DNA of 64,000 bases from Streptomyces sp. CoH27 (GCF_020181035.1 NZ_JAIQYY010000004.1:246215-310214), one strand, 5' to 3'. Positions 1 through 8,886 are shown, counted from the first letter of the stretch. Translations and numbers: made by a program. Notes: a model not told the origin generated them from the letters alone.

Positions 1-507
1 CTGGCTCCGGAGCGTGACAACCCCGCGATCGGCGAGGACCCGAACCGGATCAACGACTTCGACTACGCCGCCGACCCGCGCGGCCTGCGCACGCCCCTCG
101 GATCGCACATCCGCCGGATGAACCCCCGCGACACGAAGCTGACGGTCCTCACCGACGTCAACATCCGCCGCATCATCCGGCGCGGCACCTCCTACGGCAC
201 CCCTCTGCCCCCGGACCGCCTCAAGGACGACGGCAAGCCGCGCGGCCTGGACTTCATCGCGCTCGGCGCGCGTGCGATCGACAACGTCGAGTTCCTGCAG
301 AGCGAGTGGGTCGGCTCGGGCAACTTCATGGGCCTGGGCAAGGAGAAGGACCCGATGATCTCGATTCAGGACAAGGGCGCCTACTTCACCGTGCCCGGCA
401 CCCCGCCGCGCCGGGTGCAGAACATCCAGTCCTTCAACACCCTTCTCGGCGGCGAGTACTTCTTCATGCCGAGCCTGACCGCAATCCGCTGGCTGAGCAG
501 CATCTGA
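1..507 (+). CDS. Dyp-type peroxidase, C-terminal part (cut by window edge)
   Basis: The reading frame is open from base 1 to the TGA at 505-507, so only the last 168 residues are present. Visible family signatures are GSHIRRMNPRD (the His region that in this family provides the proximal haem ligand), then RRGTSYGTPLP, GLDFIALGARAIDNVEFLQ and a C-terminal EYFFMPSL. These are typical of the large cytoplasmic Dyp-type haem peroxidases, which oxidise dyes and phenolics with H2O2. The N-terminal GxxDG motif lies outside the window. The gene sits 24 bp before a catalase-family gene, suggesting a shared haem-peroxide operon. Confidence 0.85.
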   Translation: MAPERDNPAIGEDPNRINDFDYAADPRGLRTPLGSHIRRMNPRDTKLTVLTDVNIRRIIRRGTSYGTPLPPDRLKDDGKPRGLDFIALGARAIDNVEFLQSEWVGSGNFMGLGKEKDPMISIQDKGAYFTVPGTPPRRVQNIQSFNTLLGGEYFFMPSLTAIRWLSSI

Positions 508-531
508 CCCCACCCCGCGCGGAGGCATCCC

Positions 532-1619
532 ATGACCTCGTACGTCCGCTACCGGCCCGACCTCGAACAGCCCTTTCCGAACGAGCAGGAACTCGTCCGC
601 CAGGTCGTCGAAGCCATGGGCAAGGCCAACTGGCAGGTCGCCGACAAACACCGCCACGGCCTGCGCGATGCCCACGCCAAGAGCCACGGCGTCCTCGCCG
701 GCGAACTACGCGTCCAGCCGAACCTGCCGGCCCACCTCGCCCAGGGGCTGTTCGCCGAACCCGCCGTCTACCCGGTCATCGTCCGCTTCTCCTCGGCGCC
801 GGGCGACCTGCGCTCCGACCAGGTACCCGTCCAGCGCGGCATCGCGATCAAGGTGATCGGCGCACCCGGACCCCGTGCCGTCGACGACGGCTTCACCACC
901 CAGGACTTCCTCCTGGTCAACCACCCCACCCTGCCCTTCGGCAACATCGCCGAGTACGCCAAACTGCAGGACCTGCTGGAAAAGCAGCCCGCCAAAGCGA
1001 CCAGCAACTCCAGCTCACCGGACTGGCCGCCCGCATCGCCGCCAAGGCCCTCACCCGCGCCGGACGCCCGCTTCCACCGGCCGTCGAAACCCTGGCCGCG
1101 GCCAACCACCACATCCTCGGCGAGACCTTCCACTCCATGGCGGCGCTGCGCTACGGCCACCACGTCGCCAAGATCTCGGCCGCGCCGCGCTCGGCCGACG
1201 TCAAAGCCCTCACCGGTCGGCCCGTCGACCGGAAGGCCGGAGAGTCGGCACTGCGCGACCTCGTCGTGGACTTCTTCGCGCACAACAGCGCGGACTACGA
1301 CATCAGGGCCCAACTGTGCACGGACATCGACCGCATGCCCGTGGAGGACGCCTCCGTCCTGTGGCCCGAGGAGCTGTCGGCGCACGAGGTCGTCGCGGTG
1401 CTGCATCTGCCCGCCCAGGACGCCTACAGCGACGCCCGCCGCCGCTACGCCGACGACGTCCTGTCCTTCAGTCCGTGGCACGCCCTGGAGGCCCACTGCC
1501 CGCTGGGCTCCATCATGCGCTCGCGCCGGGCCGCCTACCCTGCCTCCAGCGACTTCCGTCACCGCCTCAACGATGTGGAGCCGCAGGAGCCGTCCGACAT
1601 CAAGGAGCTTCCTGCCTGA
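532..1619 (+). pseudogene. Catalase-family haem protein, disrupted by a -1 frameshift
   Basis: Two frames together make one catalase-family protein. From 532 the first frame reads about 155 residues, including the distal-His region AKSHGVLAGEL and VIVRFSSAPGD. The match then moves to another frame from about 996 (SDQQLQLTGLAARIAAKAL) and runs to the TGA at 1617-1619. That second part includes the likely haem-ligand segment RRAAYPASSDFRHRL. The switch falls in an A run at 994-996: one more A would restore a 362-residue protein, the usual size for these short catalases. Codon bias is normal on both sides, so the lesion is recent or a sequencing error. The first frame happens to stay open into the next gene, which makes a false 616-residue fusion. 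Confidence 0.8.
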
Positions 1620-1734
1620 TCCTCCCCGCCTGTCCTCCCGGCGTGATGTGCGGATGCGGCCGCAGATCGCGCCGGGCGCTCGCATGTCAGAATGGAGGCG
1701 CTCGTACGTCGTCCGGTCTTCATCGAGGTTCTCC

Positions 1735-2382
1735 GTGTCCCAGCCCGTCGGCCGCGTGCCACAGCGACGCAACGCACGGTCCAATCGGGCGCGCATCCTG
1801 GCCACCGCACGCCAGGAACTCGGACGGAACCCCGACATCACCCTGGAGGAGCTGGCCCGCGCCTCCGGTGTCGTCAGGCGCACCCTTTTCGGACACTTCC
1901 CCGGACGGGCGGCGCTCCTGGAGGCGCTGGCCGAGGAGGCTGCCGAAGCTCTTGAGACCGCCGTGGCGGTCGGGGCGCCGCCGACGGAGCCGGCCGAGCG
2001 GGCGCTCGCGCGATTCACCCTGTCGATCTGGCCGGTGGGCGACCGCTACCGGATGCTCTGGGCGCTCGCCCACCGTGACCTGGGCACGGAACGTGTCGAC
2101 GAGATCCTCACGCCCGCCCGGGTCAGGGCCACCGCCATCGTGGAGTACGGACAGCGCGACGGCGTCTTCCACTCCCATCTGCCGCCCGCAGTGCTCGGCG
2201 CTGCCCTGGAGGCCATGACGGTCGCCCTCCTGGAGGAGGTCAACACCGGCACGTTCGAGGACGACGGCACCCGGGTGGCTGTCGCCACGCTCATCGCGGC
2301 AGGTGTCCCGGAGAAACAGGCGCGCGTCGTGGTCGACGAGGTGGTGGCCACGGCAACGGCGGAGGATGCCGTGGACGGCTGA
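1735..2382 (+). CDS. TetR-family regulator (paralogue of the one at 4500)
   Basis: 215 residues from a GTG at 1735, chosen because a GAGG sits six bases upstream and the protein then begins shortly before the DNA-binding domain. The helix-turn-helix lies at about residues 35-55 (ITLEELARASGVVRRTLFGHF), followed by the all-helical ligand-binding domain. It is clearly related to the regulator at 4500. Both carry the block WPVGxRYRML, then DLGxERVxxxLxPAR, and end in a Val/Ala-rich helix. The gene lies upstream of a minus-strand drug exporter, with terminators between them. The inducer is unknown. Confidence 0.85.
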   Translation: MSQPVGRVPQRRNARSNRARILATARQELGRNPDITLEELARASGVVRRTLFGHFPGRAALLEALAEEAAEALETAVAVGAPPTEPAERALARFTLSIWPVGDRYRMLWALAHRDLGTERVDEILTPARVRATAIVEYGQRDGVFHSHLPPAVLGAALEAMTVALLEEVNTGTFEDDGTRVAVATLIAAGVPEKQARVVVDEVVATATAEDAVDG

Positions 2383-2407
2383 GCCGCCGTGCGGCCGGCC
2401 AGGCAGA

Positions 2408-2443
2408 GGTCCGATCGGACCCCGGTGCACATGCACCGGGGTC
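2408..2443 (+). terminator. Hairpin terminator after the TetR gene at 1735
   Basis: A perfect 12-bp inverted repeat (GACCCCGGTGCA, CA, then its complement) occupies 2418-2443. It overlaps a 14-bp palindrome at 2408-2421. It starts about 26 bp after the TetR stop. There is no clear T run, as is common in Streptomyces. The rest of the 2383-2695 gap holds only this and the opposing terminator at 2581. Confidence 0.65.
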
Positions 2444-2580
2444 TCGTCATAGGTGCCGCTGCTACTTCAGTGAACCGCTCCCATTCCGGCGGACCGCACT
2501 GGGAGCCGACGGCCAGTTGCGGCCGACCTGCTGACAGCCGGGGAAACCGCGGTTCTGTCCGGGTGCGGACAGCGAAAAAG

Positions 2581-2614
2581 GGACGGTGCCGGGCGTCCCC
2601 TCCCGGCACCGTCC
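2581..2614 (-). terminator. Rho-independent terminator of the MFS gene
   Basis: A perfect 13-bp stem (GGACGGTGCCGGG with its complement) and an 8-base loop. On the minus strand it is followed directly by a run of five T (the plus-strand AAAAA at 2575-2579). It lies about 80 bp after the stop of the minus-strand exporter. Confidence 0.8.
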
Positions 2615-2695
2615 GGGGCCGTGCGCCGCTCAGGCACGGCCCGTCCTTGGGTGGTGGAGGCCGGATCGGGTGTCCGGCCCGTCACCTCGTGGGGC

Positions 2696-4309
2696 TCAGG
2701 CGGCGCCCACGGACTCGGTCTCCTCCGGCGCGACCACCGTGTCCTGCTGGCGGTGCTTCCCGGTGTGCTTGCGGCCGGGCAGGACCGCGATGACGATCAC
2801 GGCTCCGACGGCCATGATGATGCCGCCGATGAGGCTGGTGTGGGCGATGGCGTGGGCGAAGGACTCCTGGACGGCCGCGACCAGGGCCTGGGCCTGCTGG
2901 GCTCCGCCCTGCGGGTTCTTCGCGACCTGCTCCGCGACCGCGAGGCCGCCGCCCACCGAGTCCTTGGCGGTGCTCATCGCGGCGGCGGGGAGGTGGCCGC
3001 CGACCAGGTCGGTCAGCTTGTGCTTGTAGGACGTGGCGAGGAGCGAGCCGAGGATCGCGATGCCCAGGGAGCAACCGAGCTCCAGCGCGGTGTCGTTCGC
3101 ACCGCCGCCGACGCCCAGTTCCGATTCGGGGAAGGAACCCATGATGGTGTCGGTGGCCGGGGACAGGCTCAGCCCGATCGCGAAGCCGAGCACCAGCAGG
3201 GAGGGCAGGAAGTCGGTGTACGTGGAGCCCGCCTCGACCCGGGTGAGCAGGACGACGCCCGCCGTGCCGAGCACCATGCCGACGCCCACCACCGCCTGCA
3301 CACCGAGCTTCGGCGTCAGCTTCGCGGTCACGGCGGCGCCGACGAAGACGGCTCCGGCCAGCGGCAGCAGCCGTATACCGGTCTCCAGGGCGTCGTAGCC
3401 GAGGACGAACTGCAGGAACTGGGTGGAGTAGTAGATCGAGCCGAAGGTGCCGAAGAAGAAGAACAGCACCGCGAGCATCGAACCGGAGAAGGGGCGCTCG
3501 GTGAACTTGCGCACGTCCAGCATGGGGTTGGAGTGACGCAACTCCCAGGCGACGAAGGCCAGCAGGCCCACGCCGGCGACCACGGCCGCGGTGATCGGGC
3601 CGGCGCCCCAGCCGAAGTGCGGGCCCTCGATGGTCGCGTAGACCAGGCAGCCGACCGAGACGATCGACAGCAGACCACCGACGTAGTCGATGCGGCCCAT
3701 GCCCTCGGCCCTGGACGGCGGCACGAGGAGCAGCGCCCCGATGACGCCGAGGACGGCGATGGGCACGTTCATCAGGAAGGTGGAGCCCCAGGCGTGGTGC
3801 TGGAGCAGCCAGCCGGCGGCCAGCGGGCCTGCGGCGATGGCGAGTCCGGAGGTGGCGGACCACGCGGTGATGGCCTTGGCGCGCTCGGACTTCGGGAAGA
3901 TCGCGACGAGCAGGGACAGGGTGGCCGGCATGACGACGGCGGCGCCGACGCCCATGATCGCGCGGGCCGTGATGACCAGGTCGGTGTGATGGACCTGGCT
4001 GCCCATCACCGAGCCGCCCGCGAAGATCAGCAGACCCAGGACCAGGGCGCCACGGCGGCTGTACTTGTCGCCGATCGCACCCAGCACCAGCATCAGCGCG
4101 GCATACGGGACGGTGTAGCCGTCGATGACCCACTGCAGGTCACTGCTGGACAGGCCCAGGTCCCTCGTCATGTCCGGCGCCGCCACGATCAGCGACGTAT
4201 TGGCCATGACGACGATCAGCAGGCTGAGGCACAGCACCAGCAGCGCCCACCAGCGCCGGGGGTACGGCCCCTTCATCTTCTCGACGGGGGTGGTGGCAAA
4301 GAGCGGCAT
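2696..4309 (-). CDS. MFS multidrug exporter, DHA2 (EmrB/QacA-like, 14 TM)
   Basis: 537 residues, the usual length for the 14-helix DHA2 drug:H+ antiporters. The cytoplasmic N-terminus is followed by TM1 (WWALLVLCLSLLIVVMA). The TM2-3 loop motif A appears as GAIGDKYSRRGAL, motif B as RAIMGVGAAVVMPAT in TM4, and the antiporter motif C region as SGLAIAAGPLAAGWL in TM5. The C-terminus is a charged cytoplasmic tail. The ATG at 4309 is preceded by GAGGAG. It is divergent from the TetR gene at 4500, and the space between holds two operator-like repeats, so repression by that TetR and induction by an exported compound is the likely arrangement. The substrate cannot be read from sequence. Confidence 0.9.
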   Translation of the reverse strand: MPLFATTPVEKMKGPYPRRWWALLVLCLSLLIVVMANTSLIVAAPDMTRDLGLSSSDLQWVIDGYTVPYAALMLVLGAIGDKYSRRGALVLGLLIFAGGSVMGSQVHHTDLVITARAIMGVGAAVVMPATLSLLVAIFPKSERAKAITAWSATSGLAIAAGPLAAGWLLQHHAWGSTFLMNVPIAVLGVIGALLLVPPSRAEGMGRIDYVGGLLSIVSVGCLVYATIEGPHFGWGAGPITAAVVAGVGLLAFVAWELRHSNPMLDVRKFTERPFSGSMLAVLFFFFGTFGSIYYSTQFLQFVLGYDALETGIRLLPLAGAVFVGAAVTAKLTPKLGVQAVVGVGMVLGTAGVVLLTRVEAGSTYTDFLPSLLVLGFAIGLSLSPATDTIMGSFPESELGVGGGANDTALELGCSLGIAILGSLLATSYKHKLTDLVGGHLPAAAMSTAKDSVGGGLAVAEQVAKNPQGGAQQAQALVAAVQESFAHAIAHTSLIGGIIMAVGAVIVIAVLPGRKHTGKHRQQDTVVAPEETESVGAA

Positions 4310-4411
4310 CGAAAGCTCCTCGGCAGAGGCGAAGCAGAGGCTTCGGAGGTTCGTGGATCGGTGTGAGCGGTGCGGGCGCGGCCGGGAGCCTGCGAAGCAC
4401 CGGGGCAGTTA

Positions 4412-4456
4412 ATTGCCCATCGATGTGCAGGCTAGTTTATTGCCCATGGATGTGCA
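4412..4456. promoter_or_regulatory. Tandem TetR operator pair in the exporter/regulator divergent promoter
   Basis: Two 18-bp copies of ATTGCCCATSGATGTGCA (S = C in the first, G in the second) lie at 4412-4429 and 4439-4456, identical at 17 of 18 positions and 27 bp apart. Each is itself an imperfect dyad (TGCCCAT / ATGTGCA). They lie between the exporter start (4309) and the TetR start (4500), the normal place for a TetR operator. Regulation is inferred. Confidence 0.75.
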
Positions 4457-4499
4457 ACTATCGAGGAGCCCCCTCCCACCGTCGACCGGAGATCCCCGC

Positions 4500-5138
4500 A
4501 TGACCAGCGCACACGTGGCAGACAGCCCGGGACGCAGCCGCACCCGCATGACCCGGGCCCGGATCCTTGAGGCGGCCAGACAGGAACTCGGCCGTGACCC
4601 CGACAGCAGCCTCGGAGACATCGCGGAGGCCGCCGGCGTGGTGCGTCGTACGGTCTACGGCCACTTCAACGGCCGGGCCGCACTGGTGGAGGGGCTGGTG
4701 GAGGATGCCACGCAGGCGCTGCGGCGGGCGCTTGAGGTCCCCCATGCTTCCGAGCCGGATGCCGTCGCGGCTCTGGCGCGTTTCGTCCTCGCCGTGTGGC
4801 CTGTCGGTGGCCGTTACCGCATGCTGCTCCGCCTCGCTCCCCAGGATCTGGGGGCCGAACGGGTCGCCCAGGTGCTCGCACCCGCGCGCGAGACGGCGGC
4901 GACGATCATCGCCCAGGGGCAGCGGCAGGGGGTCTTCCAGAGCAGCGTCCCGGCCGATCCGCTGAGCCGGGCCCTGGAGGGCCATCTGCTAGGGCTCCTG
5001 GAGTGTGTGAACGCAGGGACGTGGACCGATGACGGCACGCACACTGCGACCGCCGCCCTGATCGCCATGGGCGTGGACCGCGACATCGCCGTCGCCTGCG
5101 TCCGACACCTCCGCCGGCCGGACCTCGCCGGTGCCTAG
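4500..5138 (+). CDS. TetR-family repressor of the adjacent exporter
   Basis: 212 residues from the ATG at 4500, which has GGAG eight bases upstream. The in-frame upstream starts (TTG 4413, ATG 4446) fall inside the operator repeats and are rejected. The helix-turn-helix is SLGDIAEAAGVVRRTVYGHF at about residues 39-58. The ligand domain carries the WPVGGRYRML block shared with the regulator at 1735. Divergent orientation and the two operators indicate it controls itself and the DHA2 exporter. About half its residues match the 1735 paralogue by eye, so the two probably arose by duplication around the exporter. Confidence 0.88.
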   Translation: MTSAHVADSPGRSRTRMTRARILEAARQELGRDPDSSLGDIAEAAGVVRRTVYGHFNGRAALVEGLVEDATQALRRALEVPHASEPDAVAALARFVLAVWPVGGRYRMLLRLAPQDLGAERVAQVLAPARETAATIIAQGQRQGVFQSSVPADPLSRALEGHLLGLLECVNAGTWTDDGTHTATAALIAMGVDRDIAVACVRHLRRPDLAGA

Positions 5139-5203
5139 CTGCACATATCGGTTCCAGACACATAGCCCGAGAAGTTCCCGAGCACGTCCAGGAAAGGACG
5201 CTC

Positions 5204-5989
5204 ATGTACCAGTCGCAGCCCTATGGCGAATTCGACAGTCGGTCCAGCTACGACGACGCCACTGTCTACGCGAGCCCGCCCCCTCCCGGGAGGCGACGCA
5301 GGATCGTCATCGCCGCGTCCCTGGCTGCGTTGCTGGTGGGCGCCGTCGTGGTCGACCGCACTGCCGCCGCCCATGCGGAGAGCCGTACGGCGGAGGCGTT
5401 CCAGGAGGGCATGGGCACATCTGACCAGCCTTCGGTGCACGTCAGCGGCTTTCCCGTGCTGACGCAGCTGGCCCGGGGCAGTCTGCGGCACGTCGAGATC
5501 ACCGCCCGCGACATACCGGCCCGCGGCACGACCCGGCCGCTGCCGGTGACGAAGCTGACCGTCGGCCTCAACGGCCTCAAGACGTCGGGGAGCGCCAAGG
5601 AGGCCCATGCCCGCAGCGTCGATGCGACCGCCTTCGTGTCCTACGACGACCTGTCGAGTGCCCTCGGCGTACAGATCTCAGCGGGGGACAAGCCCGGACG
5701 GGTCGACGCCACGGTCGGCCTTCCGCTCGCCGGCGACGTCACCGTGAGCGCGGCCGTCTCGGCGGCCGACGGCAACAGCATCGCCTTCTCGGACATCCGC
5801 GTGGCCCAGGGCGAGTTGATCCCTCCAGCCAAGGCGCTGCTCGACAAGGCCCTGTCGAAGCCCGTCCCGCTTCAGAACATTCCGGAGGGGCTGCACCTTC
5901 GATCGGTGACCCCCACGGAGAGCGGCATCGATGCCCGCTTCACGGGAACGTCCGTCACCTTCCGCCCGAGCACGTCGCCCGCCGCGTAG
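5204..5989 (+). CDS. LmeA/DUF2993 phospholipid-binding family protein
   Basis: 261 residues. The N-terminal tail is Tyr/Pro-rich and cytoplasmic, followed by a basic patch (GRRRR) and one transmembrane segment at about residues 34-50. The rest is extracytoplasmic. Its core, GFPVLTQLARGSLRHVEITARDI, is characteristic of the DUF2993 family, whose mycobacterial member LmeA binds phospholipid and supports envelope lipoglycan maturation. The C-terminal repeat of the fold reads AALLDKAL then GLHLRSVTPTESGIDARFTG. The start at 5204 has AAAGGA upstream. It converges with the TetR gene at 6003 only 13 bp away. The specific role here is inferred from the family. Confidence 0.8.
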   Translation: MYQSQPYGEFDSRSSYDDATVYASPPPPGRRRRIVIAASLAALLVGAVVVDRTAAAHAESRTAEAFQEGMGTSDQPSVHVSGFPVLTQLARGSLRHVEITARDIPARGTTRPLPVTKLTVGLNGLKTSGSAKEAHARSVDATAFVSYDDLSSALGVQISAGDKPGRVDATVGLPLAGDVTVSAAVSAADGNSIAFSDIRVAQGELIPPAKALLDKALSKPVPLQNIPEGLHLRSVTPTESGIDARFTGTSVTFRPSTSPAA

Positions 5990-6002
5990 ACGTGCCAGGC
6001 GG

Positions 6003-6638
6003 TCAGTCGAGGGTGGGGAGGGGGCGCCGGGCGACCTCGTGGGCGTCGTCCGGCGGGACGCCCAGCATGCGCAGGACCATTTCTGCGAGGTTCACCGCCG
6101 CCTCTTCGCCGTCCACGTCGGGACGGGCGAATCTCAGCTCCACCATGGACAGCAGCGTTCCGCCCAATGCCGACAGCGCGACCGTCGGGTCGACGGCGGT
6201 GAAGCGGCCGGAGGCCATGCCGGCCTGGAGGTCGCGCAGCGCCCGGACGGCGAGGCCGTTGTCCGAGTGGATGTGGCCGAGGCCGCGGCGGCGCACGACC
6301 TGCATCAGCTCCGGATGGGACGCGGTCAGCCGTGCGCTGAGCCGGAATCCCGCCGCGACCAGCTCGGCCGGGTCGTCGATCCCCGCGAGGTGCTTGTCGA
6401 AGTTCTGGCCGAACTCCTCCAGGGCGTCCACCACGGCCGCCTCGAAAAGCTCCGTCTTCGACTCGAAGTGGTTGTAGAAGGAGCCGAATCCGACGTCGGC
6501 GCGCTCGGCGATCACCTGGATGCTGGCGCTGGTGTCACCGGTCTCGGCGAGGATCTGCCGGGCCGCGCGAATGAGCGCCCGCCGGGTCTCGGCGCGGCGC
6601 CGCTCGAACCGGTTGCTGGGCGGGGCTGACGTAGACAT
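6003..6638 (-). CDS. TetR-family regulator of the divergent aromatic operon
   Basis: 211 residues. The helix-turn-helix SIQVIAERADVGFGSFYNHF lies at about residues 39-58, and the C-terminal domain has the usual helices of actinobacterial TetR proteins (ASHPELMQVVRRRGLGHI). It is transcribed away from the catabolic operon starting at 6773. The 134-bp gap holds two good dyads, so it is probably the local repressor, released by a pathway substrate or ring-cleavage product. Confidence 0.88.
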   Translation of the reverse strand: MSTSAPPSNRFERRRAETRRALIRAARQILAETGDTSASIQVIAERADVGFGSFYNHFESKTELFEAAVVDALEEFGQNFDKHLAGIDDPAELVAAGFRLSARLTASHPELMQVVRRRGLGHIHSDNGLAVRALRDLQAGMASGRFTAVDPTVALSALGGTLLSMVELRFARPDVDGEEAAVNLAEMVLRMLGVPPDDAHEVARRPLPTLD

Positions 6639-6677
6639 GCGCCGAGTCTAACGGCAGGGCGATGGCGATCGCAGTCC

Positions 6678-6732
6678 TGATGAATTCATCATTTCCTGCC
6701 GTGAACAGCTTGACGACAGAACTGTCACAGTT
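6678..6732. promoter_or_regulatory. Divergent operator region of the aromatic operon
   Basis: A perfect 14-bp palindrome TGATGAATTCATCA lies at 6678-6691 and a 13-bp dyad AACTGT-C-ACAGTT at 6720-6732. A partial copy of the first (TGATGATTTCCTCATTA) follows at about 6732. A -35-like TTGACG sits at 6710-6715 between them. This is the only regulatory space shared by the TetR gene and the operon, so one or both dyads are likely its operator. Confidence 0.7.
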
Positions 6733-6772
6733 GATGATTTCCTCATTACGGCAATGTTGCTCGGAGGGCACC

Positions 6773-7918
6773 ATGTCTGAAACCCGCAACAAGGGGGCCG
6801 TCGTCAAGACGGCCCACCAGGACCTCCACAGCGAGCAGGGCGCCCTGCGTGGCGAACATCCGGGCAGGTCCCGCAACCCGGTGATCAAGGTGGCCGACCT
6901 GGCCTGGCTGGAGTTCGAGAAGCCGGACCTCGACCGGGCCGAAGTCTTCGCCCGCGACTTCGGCTTCCAGGTCGCCGCGCGTACCGAGCGCGAGCTGTGG
7001 CTGCGTGGCACCTTCGCCGGCTCGCCCTGCATGGTGATCCGGCAGGGCCGCACCTCCCGATTCATCGGCCCGGCGTTCCGGGCTTCCGAGCGGGCAGACC
7101 TGGAGCGGCTGGCGTGCGCCACCGGTACCGACGTACGGGACGCGGACGTGCCCGGCGGTGGCAAGACGGTCGGCCTGCTGGACCCGTCAGGCTTCCCGGT
7201 GCGCGTGGTGCACTGCGGTGAACAGCTGCCAGAGCTCCCCGAGCAGCAGCCGCTGCTCCTCAACTTCGGCACCGACCACCGCCGTACGAATGCCGCGCAG
7301 CGGCCTCCGCGCGAGCCGTCCCGTATCCAGCGGCTGGGCCATGTGGTGCTGGAGACCCGAGTGTTCGGCCGGGCCCTCGACTGGTACCTGGACACCCTCG
7401 GAATGATCGTGTCCGACTTCCTGTTCCTGGACGGACAGCGCGACCGCGGGCCGACCATGGCGTTCATCCGCTGCGACCAGGGCAGCGTGCCGGCGGACCA
7501 CCACACGCTGGCCATGCACCTGGGGCCGGGAACGGGGTACGTCCACTCCGCCTACCAGGTCACCGACCTGGACGCGATCGCCGTCGGTGGCGAATACCTC
7601 AAGGAGCGCGGATACAAGCGAAGTTGGGGGATCGGCCGGCATATCCAGGGCAGCCAGCTCTTCGACTACTGGCGCGACCCCGACCACTTCATGCTGGAGC
7701 ACTTCGCCGACGGCGACCTGTTCTCCTGCGACGTCGAGCCCGGCTGGGCGCCGATGTCGACGAGCGGCCTCGCCCAGTGGGGACCGCCCGCCACCCGAGA
7801 CTTCCTGGGCGCCAGTCCCTCTCCGCAGCGTGTCCGCGACGTCGTCCAGGCGCTGCGCGGCGACAACGAGCTGGACCCCGCCCGCCTGCTCGGCCTGCTC
7901 AAGGCCGCCAACTCCTGA
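6773..7918 (+). CDS. Two-domain VOC extradiol-dioxygenase-like enzyme
   Basis: 381 residues from the ATG at 6773 (CGGAGG six bases upstream); an ATG at 6662 lies in the operator region and is rejected. Two VOC modules are visible, at about residues 38-150 and 185-325. The C-terminal module keeps a complete 2-His-1-carboxylate set at His190 (RLGHVVL), His244 (HHTLAMH) and Glu309 (FMLEHF). This is the Fe(II) site of type I extradiol dioxygenases such as BphC and related catechol meta-cleavage enzymes. As first gene of the operon, before an FAH-type hydrolase and a flavin hydroxylase, it should open a dihydroxylated aromatic ring. The substrate is unknown. A glyoxalase-like non-oxygenase role is the alternative. 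Confidence 0.85.
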   Translation: MSETRNKGAVVKTAHQDLHSEQGALRGEHPGRSRNPVIKVADLAWLEFEKPDLDRAEVFARDFGFQVAARTERELWLRGTFAGSPCMVIRQGRTSRFIGPAFRASERADLERLACATGTDVRDADVPGGGKTVGLLDPSGFPVRVVHCGEQLPELPEQQPLLLNFGTDHRRTNAAQRPPREPSRIQRLGHVVLETRVFGRALDWYLDTLGMIVSDFLFLDGQRDRGPTMAFIRCDQGSVPADHHTLAMHLGPGTGYVHSAYQVTDLDAIAVGGEYLKERGYKRSWGIGRHIQGSQLFDYWRDPDHFMLEHFADGDLFSCDVEPGWAPMSTSGLAQWGPPATRDFLGASPSPQRVRDVVQALRGDNELDPARLLGLLKAANS

Positions 7919-7947
7919 GCCCGACTCCCCTCACAAAGGAACCGATC

Positions 7948-8886
7948 ATGAGCACCAACGTCCTGCGCACCGCCGACGGCTGGTGGGCCGTCCGCGGCGA
8001 CCGCGCCGTCCCCGTCGACACCAAGGCCGCCACCACCGCCGAACTGATGGCCGACCGCGTCGCCGTACGCGAGGCGACCCTCTCGGACGATGCGGGCACC
8101 CCCGTCGCCGACCTGGTCGCCCTCTCACCGGTCACCACCCCGTGCCGCGTGGTCGCCCAGATGGTCAACTACCGCAGCCACGCCCGTGATTCGGGCTTCA
8201 CCGGCGACATCCCGCCCGCCTTCTTCCGCAAGGCGTCCGGCTCGGTCAGCGGCCCGGCACAGAGCATCGTCCGGCCTGCGCACGTGAAGTTCCTCGACTA
8301 CGAGATCGAACTCGGCCTGGTCATGGGCGCACCGTTGCCCGTCGGCACCGTCGTCGAGGAACGCGACCTGCCGTCGTACGTCGCCGGTCTCGTGATCACC
8401 AACGACGTCAGCGCCCGTGACGTCCAGCTGACCAAGACGCAGTTCTACGAGAGCAAGTCGTACCCCACCTTCACGCCGACCGGTCCCTACCTGACCCTGC
8501 TGGAGCCGGAGGAGTTCGCCCATCTTCTCGACCTGCGGCTGAAGCTGTCGGTCAACGGCGAACTGCGCCAGGACCGCACCCTCGCCGACATGATCGTCCG
8601 CCCGGCACGGGCACTCACCCTGCTCGCCCGCTTCCAGAGCCTCGACCCGGGCGACCTGCTGCTGACCGGCACCCCCGGCGGCACCGCGCTCAAGGCCCCG
8701 CCGAAGGCTGTGGAGAAGATCGGCTCGCTGCTGCCCCCCGCCGCGAAGTGGAAGGCGTTCTTCAAGAGCCAGGCCCGCAACCCGCACTACCTGCGCACGG
8801 GTGACGTGATCACGGCGACGATCTCGACCCCGGACGGCCGGATGGACCTCGGTGAGCAGCGCACGCCCGTCACGGACGCCAAGTAG
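7948..8886 (+). CDS. Fumarylacetoacetate-hydrolase-family C-C hydrolase
   Basis: 312 residues. The catalytic module carries the FAH metal site (FLDYEIELGLVMG, carboxylates near Asp117, Glu119 and Glu121). It then reads VITNDVSARDVQ, the conserved KSYPTFTPTGPYL loop and LLTGTPGGTALK. The N-terminal 60 residues form the usual small cap domain. Family members split beta-diketo acids such as fumarylacetoacetate or acylpyruvates, and some act as hydratases or decarboxylases in meta-cleavage pathways. It lies 29 bp after the extradiol enzyme and before the hydroxylase. The acetoacetyl-CoA synthetase downstream suggests the products may include acetoacetate. Confidence 0.88.
   Translation: MSTNVLRTADGWWAVRGDRAVPVDTKAATTAELMADRVAVREATLSDDAGTPVADLVALSPVTTPCRVVAQMVNYRSHARDSGFTGDIPPAFFRKASGSVSGPAQSIVRPAHVKFLDYEIELGLVMGAPLPVGTVVEERDLPSYVAGLVITNDVSARDVQLTKTQFYESKSYPTFTPTGPYLTLLEPEEFAHLLDLRLKLSVNGELRQDRTLADMIVRPARALTLLARFQSLDPGDLLLTGTPGGTALKAPPKAVEKIGSLLPPAAKWKAFFKSQARNPHYLRTGDVITATISTPDGRMDLGEQRTPVTDAK

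Noticed and set aside
532..2382. Single 616-residue protein combining catalase and TetR
   Set aside because: The middle is a nonsense stretch of Pro/Ser/Thr/Arg caused by the frameshift. The TetR has its own GTG and ribosome site at 1735.
2621..4366. 581-codon plus-strand frame over the exporter
   Set aside because: Antisense to a complete MFS protein with all its motifs; low-complexity product.
4413..4499. N-terminal extension of the TetR at 4500
   Set aside because: The extension runs through the two operator repeats, and the ATG at 4500 has the better ribosome site.
6662..6772. N-terminal extension of the VOC enzyme from ATG 6662
   Set aside because: It crosses the operator palindromes and promoter; the ATG at 6773 has CGGAGG and gives the family length.
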